Source of the DNA: Intrasporangium chromatireducens Q5-1
GTDB taxonomy: Bacteria > Actinomycetota > Actinomycetes > Actinomycetales > Dermatophilaceae
Direction: 5' to 3'
Assembly (NCBI RefSeq): GCF_000576575.1
Contig: NZ_AWQS01000013.1
Coordinates: 1 to 42,764 of the forward strand
Length of the DNA stretch: 42,764 nucleotides
Shown here: piece by piece, positions 25,852 through 34,451 of the stretch
How the letters are laid out: each line of letters opens with the position of its first letter
Position numbering within the stretch: the stretch's first letter is position 1
Notes under the pieces: generated by a model
Databases searched by the model: none
What the model saw: only the letters and a program-made list of their open reading frames with translations
What the model was told of the DNA's origin: nothing
Program-made: the position numbers and the translations under genes

Positions 25852-27195
25852 TCAGTGGAAGGTGACCGAGTTGCTGCCGCCACGGAGCGCCTCGTAGCCC
25901 TCCGGGTCCATCGCGAGCGCCGCCCGCCGGGCCTTGCTCCGGTAGCGGAGCACCTGGACGATGCCGAGCCCCCAGACGAGGTACTGCACGGCCATTGCGG
26001 GCCGGAAGGCGTCGATGTTCCACGTCGACGGCCCACCCGGCGCGACGCGGTCGAGCACGATCCCGATCAGCGCCACGGCCGATAGGGTCGCGATGAAGCC
26101 GCCGGTGTTGACGATGCCCGTGGCACTCCCGATCCGGGTCGGCGGGTTGAAGGTGCGGGCCAGGTCGAAGCCGATCATCGAGCCGGGACCGCCCGCCGCG
26201 ATGAGCACGACGAGGACGACCAGCAGACCGACCGGCGCCCGGCCCGGCCAGAGCAGCACCACCGTCCACGCCGCGATCCCGACGACGACGATCCACAGGA
26301 CGAAGGTCGACCGCGAGAAGGGGAAACGGGCGGTCAGCGAGCCGAACACCACGCTGAAGACCATCGTCGCGGCCACCATGATCATGAGGAGCAGGCTCGC
26401 GGCGAAGGGTGAGAGCCCCTCGCCCGAGACGAGGAAGGGGTAGCCCCAGAGCAGCGTGAACAGGTTCGCCGAGAACTGCGAGGTGAAGTGGCTCCACAGC
26501 CCGAGCCGCGTGCCCGGCACCTGCCAGGCCGACTTGAGCGTGCGGGCCAGGGCACGCAGGCGCAGCTCGTCCCGCGCGTGGTCGTCATAGGGGCTGTCCC
26601 GGACGAGGACGACGATGAGGACCCCGGTCAGGGCACCGACCCCGGCCGAGACGGCATACGACGGGGTCCAGCCGAAGTGCGTCAGGGCGGCGGCGAGCGG
26701 GCCCGCCGCGAGGAGCGCGCCGAGCTGCCCGAGCAGGCCCGTCACCTGGGTCACCATCGGTGAGCGTCTCGGGGAGAACCAGAGCGCGACGATCCGCATG
26801 ACGGAGATGAAGACCATCGCGTCGCCCATCCCGAGGAAGACCCGGCACACGAGGGCGGCACCGAGGGTGTCGACGAAGGCAAAGGTGAGCTGGGCGGCGG
26901 TCATGAGCGTCAGGCCGACGCCGAGCAGGCGCTTCGAGCCATAGCGGTCGAGCAGTGCCCCGACCGGCAGCTGCATCGCGGCGTAGACGGCGAGCTGGAC
27001 GATCGTGAAGAGCGACAGCTGCGAGCTGCTGATCTCGAACCGCTCGGCCGCCTTCAGCCCCGCCACCCCCAAGGAGGTGCGGTGGAAGACGGCGAGCACG
27101 TAGACCGCGATCGCACTGACCCAGACGAGCCAGGCGCGACGGCCGTCGATGGCGTACCGCTGGACCCCGGCGAGGCCTCCGCTCACCCGCCCCAC
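25852..27195 (-). CDS. MFS transporter
   Basis: 447 aa, about 12 transmembrane segments. LPVGALLDRYGSKRLLGVG near residue 77 is the motif A loop and CRVFLGMGDAMVF near 117 motif B. The N-terminal VFHRTSLGVAGLKAAERFEIS resembles the sugar-phosphate/anion-cation symporter branch, but the substrate is uncertain. GTG at 27195 has GGAGG five bases upstream; GTG at 27186 is an alternative. It lies 19 bp after the malic enzyme gene and may be co-transcribed, which would fit an organic-acid substrate. Confidence 0.85.
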   Translation of the reverse strand: MGRVSGGLAGVQRYAIDGRRAWLVWVSAIAVYVLAVFHRTSLGVAGLKAAERFEISSSQLSLFTIVQLAVYAAMQLPVGALLDRYGSKRLLGVGLTLMTAAQLTFAFVDTLGAALVCRVFLGMGDAMVFISVMRIVALWFSPRRSPMVTQVTGLLGQLGALLAAGPLAAALTHFGWTPSYAVSAGVGALTGVLIVVLVRDSPYDDHARDELRLRALARTLKSAWQVPGTRLGLWSHFTSQFSANLFTLLWGYPFLVSGEGLSPFAASLLLMIMVAATMVFSVVFGSLTARFPFSRSTFVLWIVVVGIAAWTVVLLWPGRAPVGLLVVLVVLIAAGGPGSMIGFDLARTFNPPTRIGSATGIVNTGGFIATLSAVALIGIVLDRVAPGGPSTWNIDAFRPAMAVQYLVWGLGIVQVLRYRSKARRAALAMDPEGYEALRGGSNSVTFH

Positions 27196-27214
27196 CGCCG
27201 CCTCCGCGTCGCGC

Positions 27215-28648
27215 TCACTGGGTCATCGGGATGGAGGGCTCGGGCGCCTTCGGGACACAGTCGACGATCGCCTTCGCGACGGTCTTGCTCATGTCGGGGT
27301 GGAAGACGCTCGGGATGATGTAGTTCGGGTTGAGCTGCTCGTCGGTGACGACCGAGGCGATCGCCTCGGCGGCCTTGATGAGCATCTCGGTCGTGACGTC
27401 CGTGGCGCGCGCGTCGAGCAGGCCCCGGAAGACGCCGGGAAAGGCGAGCACGTTGTTGATCTGGTTGGGATAGTCGCTGCGGCCGGAGGCGACGACGGTG
27501 GCGCGCTGGGTGGCCTCGAAGATGTCGACCTCGGGGTCGGGGTTGGCGAGGGCGAAGACGACGCGCTCGGGCGCCATCTCGTCGATCCACTCCGGCTTGA
27601 GGATCCGGGGTGCGCTGACGCCGATGAAGACGTCGGCGCCCTGGATGCCGTCGCGCAGGGTGCCGCGGAGCCCGCGCGGGTTGGTCCGCTCGGCGAGCTG
27701 GCGCCAGGCCGGCGTCAGCGACTCGTCGTCCTTGTTGAGCAGACCCGGCCGGTCGAAGACGGTGACGTCGACGGCGCCCGCGGCGAGGAGCAGCTGGACG
27801 ATGGCGGAGCCCGCGGCGCCGCCACCGGAGACGAGGATGCGGGCCTCGGGCAGCGGCTTGTCGATGACGCGCAGGGCGTTCGTCAGCGCGGCGAGCACGA
27901 CGATCGCCGTGCCGTGCTGGTCGTCGTGGAAGACCGGGATGTCGAGCCGCTCGCGCAGCTTGGCCTCGATCTCGAAGCACTTGGGGGCGGCGATGTCCTC
28001 GAGGTTGATCCCGCCGAAGCCGGGCGCGATGAGCTCCACCGCCCGGACGATCTCGTCGGCGTCCGTCGTGTCGAGGCAGATCGGCCACGCGTCGATGTCG
28101 GCGAAGCGCTTGAAGAGGGCCGCCTTGCCCTCCATGACCGGCAGCGCCGCCTGCGGGCCGATGTTGCCCAGACCGAGGACTGCCGTGCCGTCGGTGACCA
28201 CCGCGACAGAGTTGCCCTTGATCGTCAGGCGCGGCACGTCCTCCGGGTGCTCGTAGAGGGCCATGCTGACGCGCCCGACGCCCGGCGTGTAGGCCATGGC
28301 GAGGTCCTGTCGGTTGCGCAGGTTGACCTTCGACTCGACGCTGATCTTGCCGCCGAGGTGCAGCAGGAAGGTGCGGTCCGAGACCTTGTGGACGCGCACG
28401 CCGTCGAGCGTCTCGATCGCCTCGACGATCTCGGCCGCGTGGTCCGCGTCCGATGCCGAGCAGGTCAGGTCGATGACGAGCCGGTCGGGGTGCGAGTCGA
28501 CGATGTCGAGGGCGGTCGTGATCCCTCCGGAGTCGGCCACCTTGATGGCGAGCTGCCCGATGACGGCCGGGTCGGTCCCGGCGTGGATGCGGACGGTGAT
28601 GGAGTAGGAGGCCGTGGTTGCCTTCGCACGCTGGATCGACTCAGTCAC
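27215..28648 (-). CDS. NAD(P)-dependent malic enzyme with N-terminal ACT domain
   Basis: 477 aa. Residues 10-85 form an ACT-like regulatory domain (YSITVRIHAG...). The malic domain starts at AMAYTPGVGRVSMAL near residue 110, with the metal-binding VFHDDQHGTAIV near 235. The cofactor domain has SGGGAAGSAIVQLL near 266 and NQINNVLAFPGVFRG near 398. It decarboxylates malate to pyruvate. The fused ACT domain suggests allosteric control by a small metabolite. GTG at 28648 is chosen since the family begins near here; the frame stays open to 28705. Confidence 0.92.
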   Translation of the reverse strand: MTESIQRAKATTASYSITVRIHAGTDPAVIGQLAIKVADSGGITTALDIVDSHPDRLVIDLTCSASDADHAAEIVEAIETLDGVRVHKVSDRTFLLHLGGKISVESKVNLRNRQDLAMAYTPGVGRVSMALYEHPEDVPRLTIKGNSVAVVTDGTAVLGLGNIGPQAALPVMEGKAALFKRFADIDAWPICLDTTDADEIVRAVELIAPGFGGINLEDIAAPKCFEIEAKLRERLDIPVFHDDQHGTAIVVLAALTNALRVIDKPLPEARILVSGGGAAGSAIVQLLLAAGAVDVTVFDRPGLLNKDDESLTPAWRQLAERTNPRGLRGTLRDGIQGADVFIGVSAPRILKPEWIDEMAPERVVFALANPDPEVDIFEATQRATVVASGRSDYPNQINNVLAFPGVFRGLLDARATDVTTEMLIKAAEAIASVVTDEQLNPNYIIPSVFHPDMSKTVAKAIVDCVPKAPEPSIPMTQ

Positions 28649-28760
28649 GCCGACATGGTCCCACCGCTCGCGATGCGGTCGCCAATCGGTCCGTATGCCG
28701 CTCACTCGCGTCCCGCGCGACCGCGCGGTCCGCGCGTCGCCGGCTCAGCGCCGTACCCGC

Positions 28761-28856
28761 GTCGGTTCGTGGCCCTTCGACGGTTGGTGGCCCTTCGTCG
28801 GTTGGTGGCCCTTCGACGATTGAGACGTCGAGAGGCCAGTAACCGACGAGAGGCCA
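28761..28856. repeat. 18-bp tandem units plus hairpin (copy 2, inverted)
   Basis: Three units of type GTCGGTTGGTGGCCCTTC (28761-28778, 28779-28796, 28797-28814) are followed by arms TGGCCCTTCGACG and CGTCGAGAGGCCA forming an imperfect hairpin. It is the reverse-oriented relative of the element at 16775-16872. It occupies the 284-bp divergent gap between the malic enzyme and the P-type ATPase, together with a GTATGCCGCTCACT motif at 28693. Confidence 0.75.
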
Positions 28857-28920
28857 CTCGTGGCGAGTGAACAGTTCGTCACGAAACGGCGGTCCGGCGT
28901 GACGCCGCCGGCTCCCCCGG

Positions 28921-28926
28921 GACAAT
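28921..28926 (+). promoter_or_regulatory. Possible -10 box of the P-type ATPase gene
   Basis: GACAAT lies six bases before GTG at 28933, with no ribosome site between them. It fits the leaderless pattern, though the first position deviates from TANNNT. Confidence 0.35.
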
Positions 28927-28932
28927 GACGGC

Positions 28933-31365
28933 GTGACGACACGCGGCGAGCAGGTCCGAGTGACCGCCCACCCCCAGCGCGACACCGGCCTGACCCGCGC
29001 CGAGGTGGCCGAGCGGGTCGAGCACGGCCAGACGAACGAGCTGCGCGAGCGGACGTCACGCTCGCTCGGCGAGATCGTCCGCGCCAACGTCCTCACCCGG
29101 TTCAACGCGATCCTCGGCGCGCTGTTCGTCCTCGTCATGACGACGGGTAGCTTCGCCGACGGCCTGTTCGGGATCGTCCTCGTCATCAACTCGGCGATCG
29201 GGATCGTGCAGGAGTACCTCGCCAAGCGGAAGCTCGACCGGCTCGCGCTCCTCAACGCGCCGCGGACCCGGGTGGTGCGCGAGGGCCAGCTCAGCGTCAT
29301 ACCGACCCGCGAGGTCGTCCTCGGCGACCTCATCGAGCTGCGGACCGGTGACCAGGTCCCCGCGGATGGGCAGCTGCTCAGCTCCGTCGGGCTCGAGCTC
29401 GACGAGTCGAACCTCACCGGCGAGGCGGATCCTGTCCATCACGCTCCGGGCGACGAGATCCGTTCGGGGACAACGGTGGTCGCCGGAATGGGCCGGTTCC
29501 ACGCCAGCGCCGTGGGGCCGGACGCCTACGTCAACCGCATCGCCGCGGAGGCGCGGCGCTTCACGCGGACGCACTCGGAGATCCAGGCATCGATCAACAA
29601 GCTGCTCACCTACATCACCTGGGTCATCATCGTGGCGCTGCCGCTGCAGATCTGGTCCCAGTGGCGGGCGGTCGGTGGCGAGGGCTGGCGCTCGGTCGTG
29701 ATCCGCTCCGCGGCGGGCCTCGTCGGGCTCGTCCCCGAGGGGCTGGTCCTGCTGACGTCGATCGCGTTCCTGCTCTCGGCGGTCCAGCTGACCCGCAAAC
29801 AGGTCCTCGTCCAGCAGCTGCCCGCGGTGGAGGGTCTGGCCCGGGTCGACGTCGTCTGCCTCGACAAGACGGGGACCCTCACCGTCGGGGACATCGCGTT
29901 CGAGGACGTGGAGGCGCTCGACGGCCTCTCGGTCGAAGACCTCCGCGACGCCCTGGGGGCGCTCGCCGACGACCCGAACCCGAACGGCACCCTCGCCGCC
30001 GTGGCCGCCTCTCTCCCGGCGCCCGGCGGCTGGGAGCGGACCGGCACGATCCCGTTCACGTCCGAGCGCAAGTGGAGCGCCGGCTGCTTCGGGGAGCGGG
30101 GCACCTGGCTGCTGGGCGCGCCGGAGGTGCTGCTGCCGGACGGCCCCGGACGAGCGCGGGCGGCGGAGCTCGCGGCGACCGGACGCCGTGTCGTCGCCCT
30201 CGCCTGCAGCGACGAGCACCTGACCGAGCCGACCCTGCCGAGCGACCTCCGTCCGGCGGGGCTGGTGCTGCTCACCGAACAGGTGCGCGACGACGCGCAC
30301 GAGACGCTGCGCTACTTCGCCGACCAGGACGTCGCGATCAAGGTCATCTCGGGCGACAACCCGCAGACCGTGGCCGCGGTCGCGCGGCGCGTCGGGCTCG
30401 ACCCCGGCGCACCAGTCGACGCCCGCACCCTCGCCGACGACCCCGAGTCGCTGCGCGAGGTCGCCCGCGCCACGACGGTGTTCGGCCGGGTCACGCCGGA
30501 GCAGAAGCGCGCCCTCGTCCACGCCCTGCAGGCCGACGGACACGTGGTTGCGATGACGGGCGACGGCGTCAACGACGCCCTCGCCCTCAAGGACGCCGAC
30601 ATCGGCGTGGCGATGGGCAACGGCGCGCAGGCGACGAAGGCGGTCGCCGAGCTCGTCCTGCTCGACGGACGTTTCGCGCACCTGCCCACCGCCCTGCACG
30701 AGGGACGCCGCGTCATCGGCAACGTCGAGCGCGTCGCGAACCTCTTCGTCGCCAAGAACGCCATGAGCCTCGTCGCCATCGTCGCCACCGCCCTGATGGC
30801 GACGGCCTTCCCGTTCCTGCCCCGGCACCTGACCCTCGTCTCGTCGGTGACGATCGGCATCCCGGCGTTCTTCCTCGCCCTCGGCCCGAACCGACGCCAC
30901 TACCTGCCGGGGTTCCTCGGCCGGATCCTCCGGTTCGCCGTGCCGGCCGGGGCCGTGGCCGGCCTCGCGGTCATCGCCTCCTACCTCATCGCCGGGAGCC
31001 ACTACGGCGTGCCGAAGGACCAGTTCCTCGCCCAGTGCGCCTTGACGACCGGCCCGGTCTCCCCCGCCTGCTGGGAGCCCGGGACCGGCGCGACGATCAC
31101 CCTCCTCGTCGTCTTCTTCGCGATCCTGTCGGTCCTGTCCCGGCCGTTCCGGCTGTGGAAGGCGCTCCTGCTCGGCGCCATGGTCACCCTCGCCGTGCTC
31201 GCCATCGCGGTCCCGTTCGCGCGGGACTTCTTCACCTTCAACGCGCCGGCCCGGCTGGTGTGGGAGTCGCTGGCCGTCGGTCTCGTCGGCGCGGTCCTCG
31301 TCGAGCTGATCCATCGCGTCGCGGGCCACCACCGAGCGGACGGCGGGGACGCCGGACACCTGTAG
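28933..31365 (+). CDS. ctpE: Cation-translocating P-type ATPase, CtpE-like
   Basis: 810 aa. The phosphorylation site CLDKTGTLT has its Asp at residue 311; LTGEADPV near 158 is the actuator motif; ISGDNPQT near 475 and MTGDGVNDALALKDADIGVAMG near 540 complete the HAD core. From memory, TRAEVAERV...LGEIVRANVLTRFNAILG and LVPEGLVLLTSIAF match mycobacterial CtpE, reported as a calcium transporter. It lacks N-terminal heavy-metal domains. The cation is inferred from this likeness only. GTG at 28933 is used as start. Confidence 0.88.
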   Translation: MTTRGEQVRVTAHPQRDTGLTRAEVAERVEHGQTNELRERTSRSLGEIVRANVLTRFNAILGALFVLVMTTGSFADGLFGIVLVINSAIGIVQEYLAKRKLDRLALLNAPRTRVVREGQLSVIPTREVVLGDLIELRTGDQVPADGQLLSSVGLELDESNLTGEADPVHHAPGDEIRSGTTVVAGMGRFHASAVGPDAYVNRIAAEARRFTRTHSEIQASINKLLTYITWVIIVALPLQIWSQWRAVGGEGWRSVVIRSAAGLVGLVPEGLVLLTSIAFLLSAVQLTRKQVLVQQLPAVEGLARVDVVCLDKTGTLTVGDIAFEDVEALDGLSVEDLRDALGALADDPNPNGTLAAVAASLPAPGGWERTGTIPFTSERKWSAGCFGERGTWLLGAPEVLLPDGPGRARAAELAATGRRVVALACSDEHLTEPTLPSDLRPAGLVLLTEQVRDDAHETLRYFADQDVAIKVISGDNPQTVAAVARRVGLDPGAPVDARTLADDPESLREVARATTVFGRVTPEQKRALVHALQADGHVVAMTGDGVNDALALKDADIGVAMGNGAQATKAVAELVLLDGRFAHLPTALHEGRRVIGNVERVANLFVAKNAMSLVAIVATALMATAFPFLPRHLTLVSSVTIGIPAFFLALGPNRRHYLPGFLGRILRFAVPAGAVAGLAVIASYLIAGSHYGVPKDQFLAQCALTTGPVSPACWEPGTGATITLLVVFFAILSVLSRPFRLWKALLLGAMVTLAVLAIAVPFARDFFTFNAPARLVWESLAVGLVGAVLVELIHRVAGHHRADGGDAGHL

Positions 31366-31445
31366 AATGGACCCGTACAGGGCTCCGGCGTGACCTGATG
31401 GGCGGGAAGGCACGCACTCGATCTGCCCACCCGTCAAGGAGCGCC
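31363..31445 (+). promoter_or_regulatory. Promoter and structured leader of an MFS gene
   Basis: TAGAAT (31363-31368) at the end of the ATPase gene would start an mRNA near 31375. The leader of about 70 bases contains GGGCTCC and GGCGTGACCT, each able to pair with the ribosome-site region AAGGAGCGCC just before the TTG start. TGGGC...GCCCA can form an inner stem. Control by masking the ribosome site is possible but unproven. Confidence 0.35.
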
Positions 31446-32690
31446 TTGTCCCCGCTGCAGTCCTATCGCCGCCTGTTCGGCCTGACCGGCCCGACGTATG
31501 TCGTCGTCGCCTTCCTCGCCCGATTGCCGCTCGCGATGAGCCAGCTCGGCGTCCTGCTCCTCGTCGCGACGGCCACGGGCAGCTACGGCGCCGGCGGGGC
31601 CAGCGCTGGGGCGCTCGCCATCGCGAACGCGATCGGCGCACCCCTGTGGGGAGCGCTCGCCGACCGGGTCGGCCAGCGGCCGGTCGTCCTCGTGCAGTCG
31701 ATCGGCGGCGCGCTCGGCATCGCCGGCCTGCTCGCCACCGTCCACAGCGGCGCGCCGTGGGGCTACGCCGCGGCGACGAGCGCCGTGGCCGGGCTGCTCC
31801 TGCCCCAGATCGGCCCGCTCGCCCGGGTCCGGTGGCGGCCCATCACGGCGGGCACCGGCGAGCACCGCCCCCGCCTCGTGGCCACCGCGTTCTCCTACGA
31901 GGGCGCGGCCGACGAGGCGTCCTTCGTGCTCGGCCCGGCCCTCGTCGGGCTCGGGGTGTCGATCGCCAGCCCGACGGCAGCGCTGGCGGGGGCCGCGGTC
32001 GTGCTCGCCCTCTTCGGTGCGTGGTTCGCGCTCGACCGCACGGCCCGGCTCACCGATGCCGCGCGCAGCGCGGGCAGCGCCGGGGCTGGACGCCTGCTCA
32101 CCCCGGCCCTCGTCCTGCTCTGTGTGTCGCAGCTCGTCATCGGCACGGTGTTCGGGTCGGTCCAGACCGGCACGTCCGTCATCGCGACGGCTGCCGGCCA
32201 GCCGGGGCTGACCGGCTACTTCCACGCCCTCCTGGGCGTCGGCAGCGTCGTCGCAGGGCTCGGCATGGCGGCCGTCCCGGCGCGGTTCGCGCTCGCTGCC
32301 CGGCTGCGCTGGTTCGCCGTGACGCTGCTCGTGCTCGCGGTGCCGCTGCTGCTCGTCGGTTCGCTCGGCACGCTCGCGCCGGTGCTGCTCGTGCTCGGCT
32401 TCAGCGTGGCGCCCTACATGATCACGACGTTCATGCTCGGTGCTCGCGTCACCTCGGCTGCGCGCACGGGCGCGGCGATGACCCTCCTCGCGGCGGCGAC
32501 GGGGCTCGGCTACGCGCTCGGTGCGGCGATCGCCGGGCGTCTGGCCGACTGGGGCGGGCACACGCCGGCCTTCGCGGTGACGGTGGGCGCCGGCGTCCTC
32601 GCCGTGCTCGTCTCGTGGAGTGGCGCAGCCACCCTGACCCGCGCAGACGTGCCGCACCCCGAGCCGGAGCCCCAGCCGGTCACGGCCTGA
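31446..32690 (+). CDS. MFS transporter
   Basis: 414 aa from TTG at 31446, which has AAGGAG four bases upstream; ATG at 31398 is an in-frame alternative. About 12 transmembrane segments, with motif [16 protein letters not shown] near residue 74. The pattern LFGLTGPTYVVVAFLARLPLAMSQLGVLLLV at the start is shared by a group of actinobacterial MFS proteins of unknown substrate. The same frame is open far upstream but only as a shadow of the P-type ATPase. It ends at a perfect 23-bp hairpin. Confidence 0.82.
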   Translation: MSPLQSYRRLFGLTGPTYVVVAFLARLPLAMSQLGVLLLVATATGSYGAGGASAGALAIANAIGAPLWGALADRVGQRPVVLVQSIGGALGIAGLLATVHSGAPWGYAAATSAVAGLLLPQIGPLARVRWRPITAGTGEHRPRLVATAFSYEGAADEASFVLGPALVGLGVSIASPTAALAGAAVVLALFGAWFALDRTARLTDAARSAGSAGAGRLLTPALVLLCVSQLVIGTVFGSVQTGTSVIATAAGQPGLTGYFHALLGVGSVVAGLGMAAVPARFALAARLRWFAVTLLVLAVPLLLVGSLGTLAPVLLVLGFSVAPYMITTFMLGARVTSAARTGAAMTLLAAATGLGYALGAAIAGRLADWGGHTPAFAVTVGAGVLAVLVSWSGAATLTRADVPHPEPEPQPVTA

Positions 32691-32777
32691 CGGGCCAACA
32701 GGCTGGAACGACGAGCGTTCTCTCGCTCTGCTGAGCACGAGTGACGCGGCTCGCTCCGGCCGCTCGACCCACAAGAG

Positions 32778-32830
32778 GTCGTATGCCGCTGAGCTGGCTT
32801 GCGCTGGAAGCCAGCTCAGCGGCATACGAC
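32778..32830. terminator. Perfect 23-bp hairpin, bidirectional terminator
   Basis: Arms 32778-32800 and 32808-32830 pair without mismatch around a 7-base loop. Each arm carries GTATGCCGCTGAGCTGG. It lies between the convergent MFS (stop 32690) and acyl-CoA synthetase (stop 32834) genes. Confidence 0.85.
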
Positions 32831-32833
32831 GTC

Positions 32834-34351
32834 TCAGGCGCCTCGCAACTCGCGCTTGAGGATCTTGCCGGAGGCGTTGCGGGGCAGCTCGTCGACGAAG
32901 GTGATCCGCTTCGGGATCTTGAAGCCGGCCAAGGTGTTGCGGGCGTGGGCGGCGAGTTCGTCCTCGGTGACGTCGCCCTTGCGCACGACGAACGCGGCCA
33001 CGGCCTCGATCCACTTCTCGTCCGGCACGCCGATGACCGCCACCTCAGCCACGGCGGGGTGGGTGTAGAGGGCGTCCTCGATCTCGCGGGAGGCGACCAT
33101 GACCCCACCCGTGTTGATGACGTCCTTGATGCGGTCGACGACGAAGACGTAGCCCTCCTCGTCCATCCGGACGAGGTCGCCGGAGTGGAACCAGCCTCCG
33201 GCGAACGCCTCGTCGGTCGCCTCTGGGTTGTTCCAATAGCCGTCGCAGAGCTGCGGTGAGCGGTAGACGATCTCGCCGGTCTCGCCGACCGGCACGTCGT
33301 TGCCCTCGGCGTCGATGACCCGCGCCTCGACGAAGAGGCAGGGGCGACCGGCGGAGTCGGGGCGGTCGGCGTGCTCCTCGGGGCGCAGGATCGTCGCGAG
33401 GGGGGCGATCTCGGACTGGCCAAAGCAGTTGTAGAAGCCGAGGCCCGGCATCTTCGACTCGAGGCGCTTGATGATCGGCACGGGCATGATCGACGCACCG
33501 TAGTAGGCCTTGCGCAGGCCGGACAGGTCGCGGGTCTCGAAGTCCGGGTGGTTGGTGAGGGCGACCCAGAGCGTCGGCGCCGCGAAGAAGGCCCGGTGCC
33601 CGTCCTGCTCCATCCGGCGGAGGATCTCGGCGGCGTCGGGGACCTCGAGGAGGGTGTTCGTCGCGCCGATCGCGAGCCAGGGCATGAGGAACACGTGCAT
33701 CTGGGCAGAGTGGTACAACGGCATGACGTGCAGGGGCGCGTCCTCGGGCGTGAGGTCGAGGCCGACCAGGCAGGAGAGGTACTCGTGCACGAGGGCCCGG
33801 TGGCTCATCATCGCCGCCTTCGGCCGGGAGGTGGTGCCCGACGTGTAGAGGAACTGGCAGAGGTCGGTGTCGGTGACGTCGGCCTCGATGGCCGCGACGA
33901 CGCCCTCGGTGGCGGTCTCGATGACGGAGCCAGCGTTGTCCCGCAACGGGATCCGGTGCTCGAGCTGCTCACGGACGTCGAGGTCGACGCCGTCGAGGGC
34001 GGCCTCGAGGGCGGGGTCGACGAGGATCGCCCGTGAGCCCGACTGGCCGATCAGGTAGCTGAGCTCGGCACCGGTGAGGTTGTAGTTGAGCGGCACGTGG
34101 ACGAGGCCGGCCCTGGCGCAGGCGAGGAAGCCGATGAGGTAGGCGTCCGAGTTCTTGCCGTAGGCCGCAACGCGGTCGCCCTTGGCGAGCCCGAGACCCA
34201 GCAACCGGCTCGCCGCACGGGTCACGGCGTCGTCGAGAGCGGCATACGTCCACTCCCGCTCGCCGAAGACGACCGCCACCCGGTCGCGGAAGGTGTGGGC
34301 ACTGCGGCGGATGATCCCGTCGACCGTGCTGCTGCGAAGGGCGTGGCTCAT
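32834..34351 (-). CDS. Acyl-CoA synthetase (AMP-forming)
   Basis: 505 aa of the ANL adenylating superfamily. Motif A3 LYTSGTTSRPKAAMMSHRAL is near residue 170, A5-like YNCFGQSEIAP near 308, A7/A8 SGDLVRMDEEGYVFVVDRIKDVINTGG near 395, and the catalytic lysine of A10 in NASGKILKREL at the end. It activates a carboxylic acid, probably a medium- or long-chain fatty acid, as acyl-AMP and then acyl-CoA. ATG at 34351 has AGGAG five bases upstream. A TAGAGT box at 34404-34409 could be its promoter. It stands alone between two terminators or gaps. Confidence 0.9.
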   Translation of the reverse strand: MSHALRSSTVDGIIRRSAHTFRDRVAVVFGEREWTYAALDDAVTRAASRLLGLGLAKGDRVAAYGKNSDAYLIGFLACARAGLVHVPLNYNLTGAELSYLIGQSGSRAILVDPALEAALDGVDLDVREQLEHRIPLRDNAGSVIETATEGVVAAIEADVTDTDLCQFLYTSGTTSRPKAAMMSHRALVHEYLSCLVGLDLTPEDAPLHVMPLYHSAQMHVFLMPWLAIGATNTLLEVPDAAEILRRMEQDGHRAFFAAPTLWVALTNHPDFETRDLSGLRKAYYGASIMPVPIIKRLESKMPGLGFYNCFGQSEIAPLATILRPEEHADRPDSAGRPCLFVEARVIDAEGNDVPVGETGEIVYRSPQLCDGYWNNPEATDEAFAGGWFHSGDLVRMDEEGYVFVVDRIKDVINTGGVMVASREIEDALYTHPAVAEVAVIGVPDEKWIEAVAAFVVRKGDVTEDELAAHARNTLAGFKIPKRITFVDELPRNASGKILKRELRGA

Positions 34352-34451
34352 GGGCACTCCTGGGGATCGGCCCCGTCCGGGGCGTCAGTGTCGCTTGCCC
34401 CCGACTCTATTGCCCGGGTCGGCTCACCGAGCAGGCCTCACCGGCGACGCC

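Noticed and set aside
31367-31393. Eight-codon leader peptide upstream of the MFS gene
   Set aside because: Its ATG overlaps the likely -10 box TAGAAT, so it would not be in the transcript from that promoter.
31369-31445. Known riboswitch in the MFS leader (fluoride or guanidine type)
   Set aside because: CCTGATGGG recalls part of the fluoride aptamer, but the 5' half and pseudoknot bases are missing. No guanidine-type core is visible.
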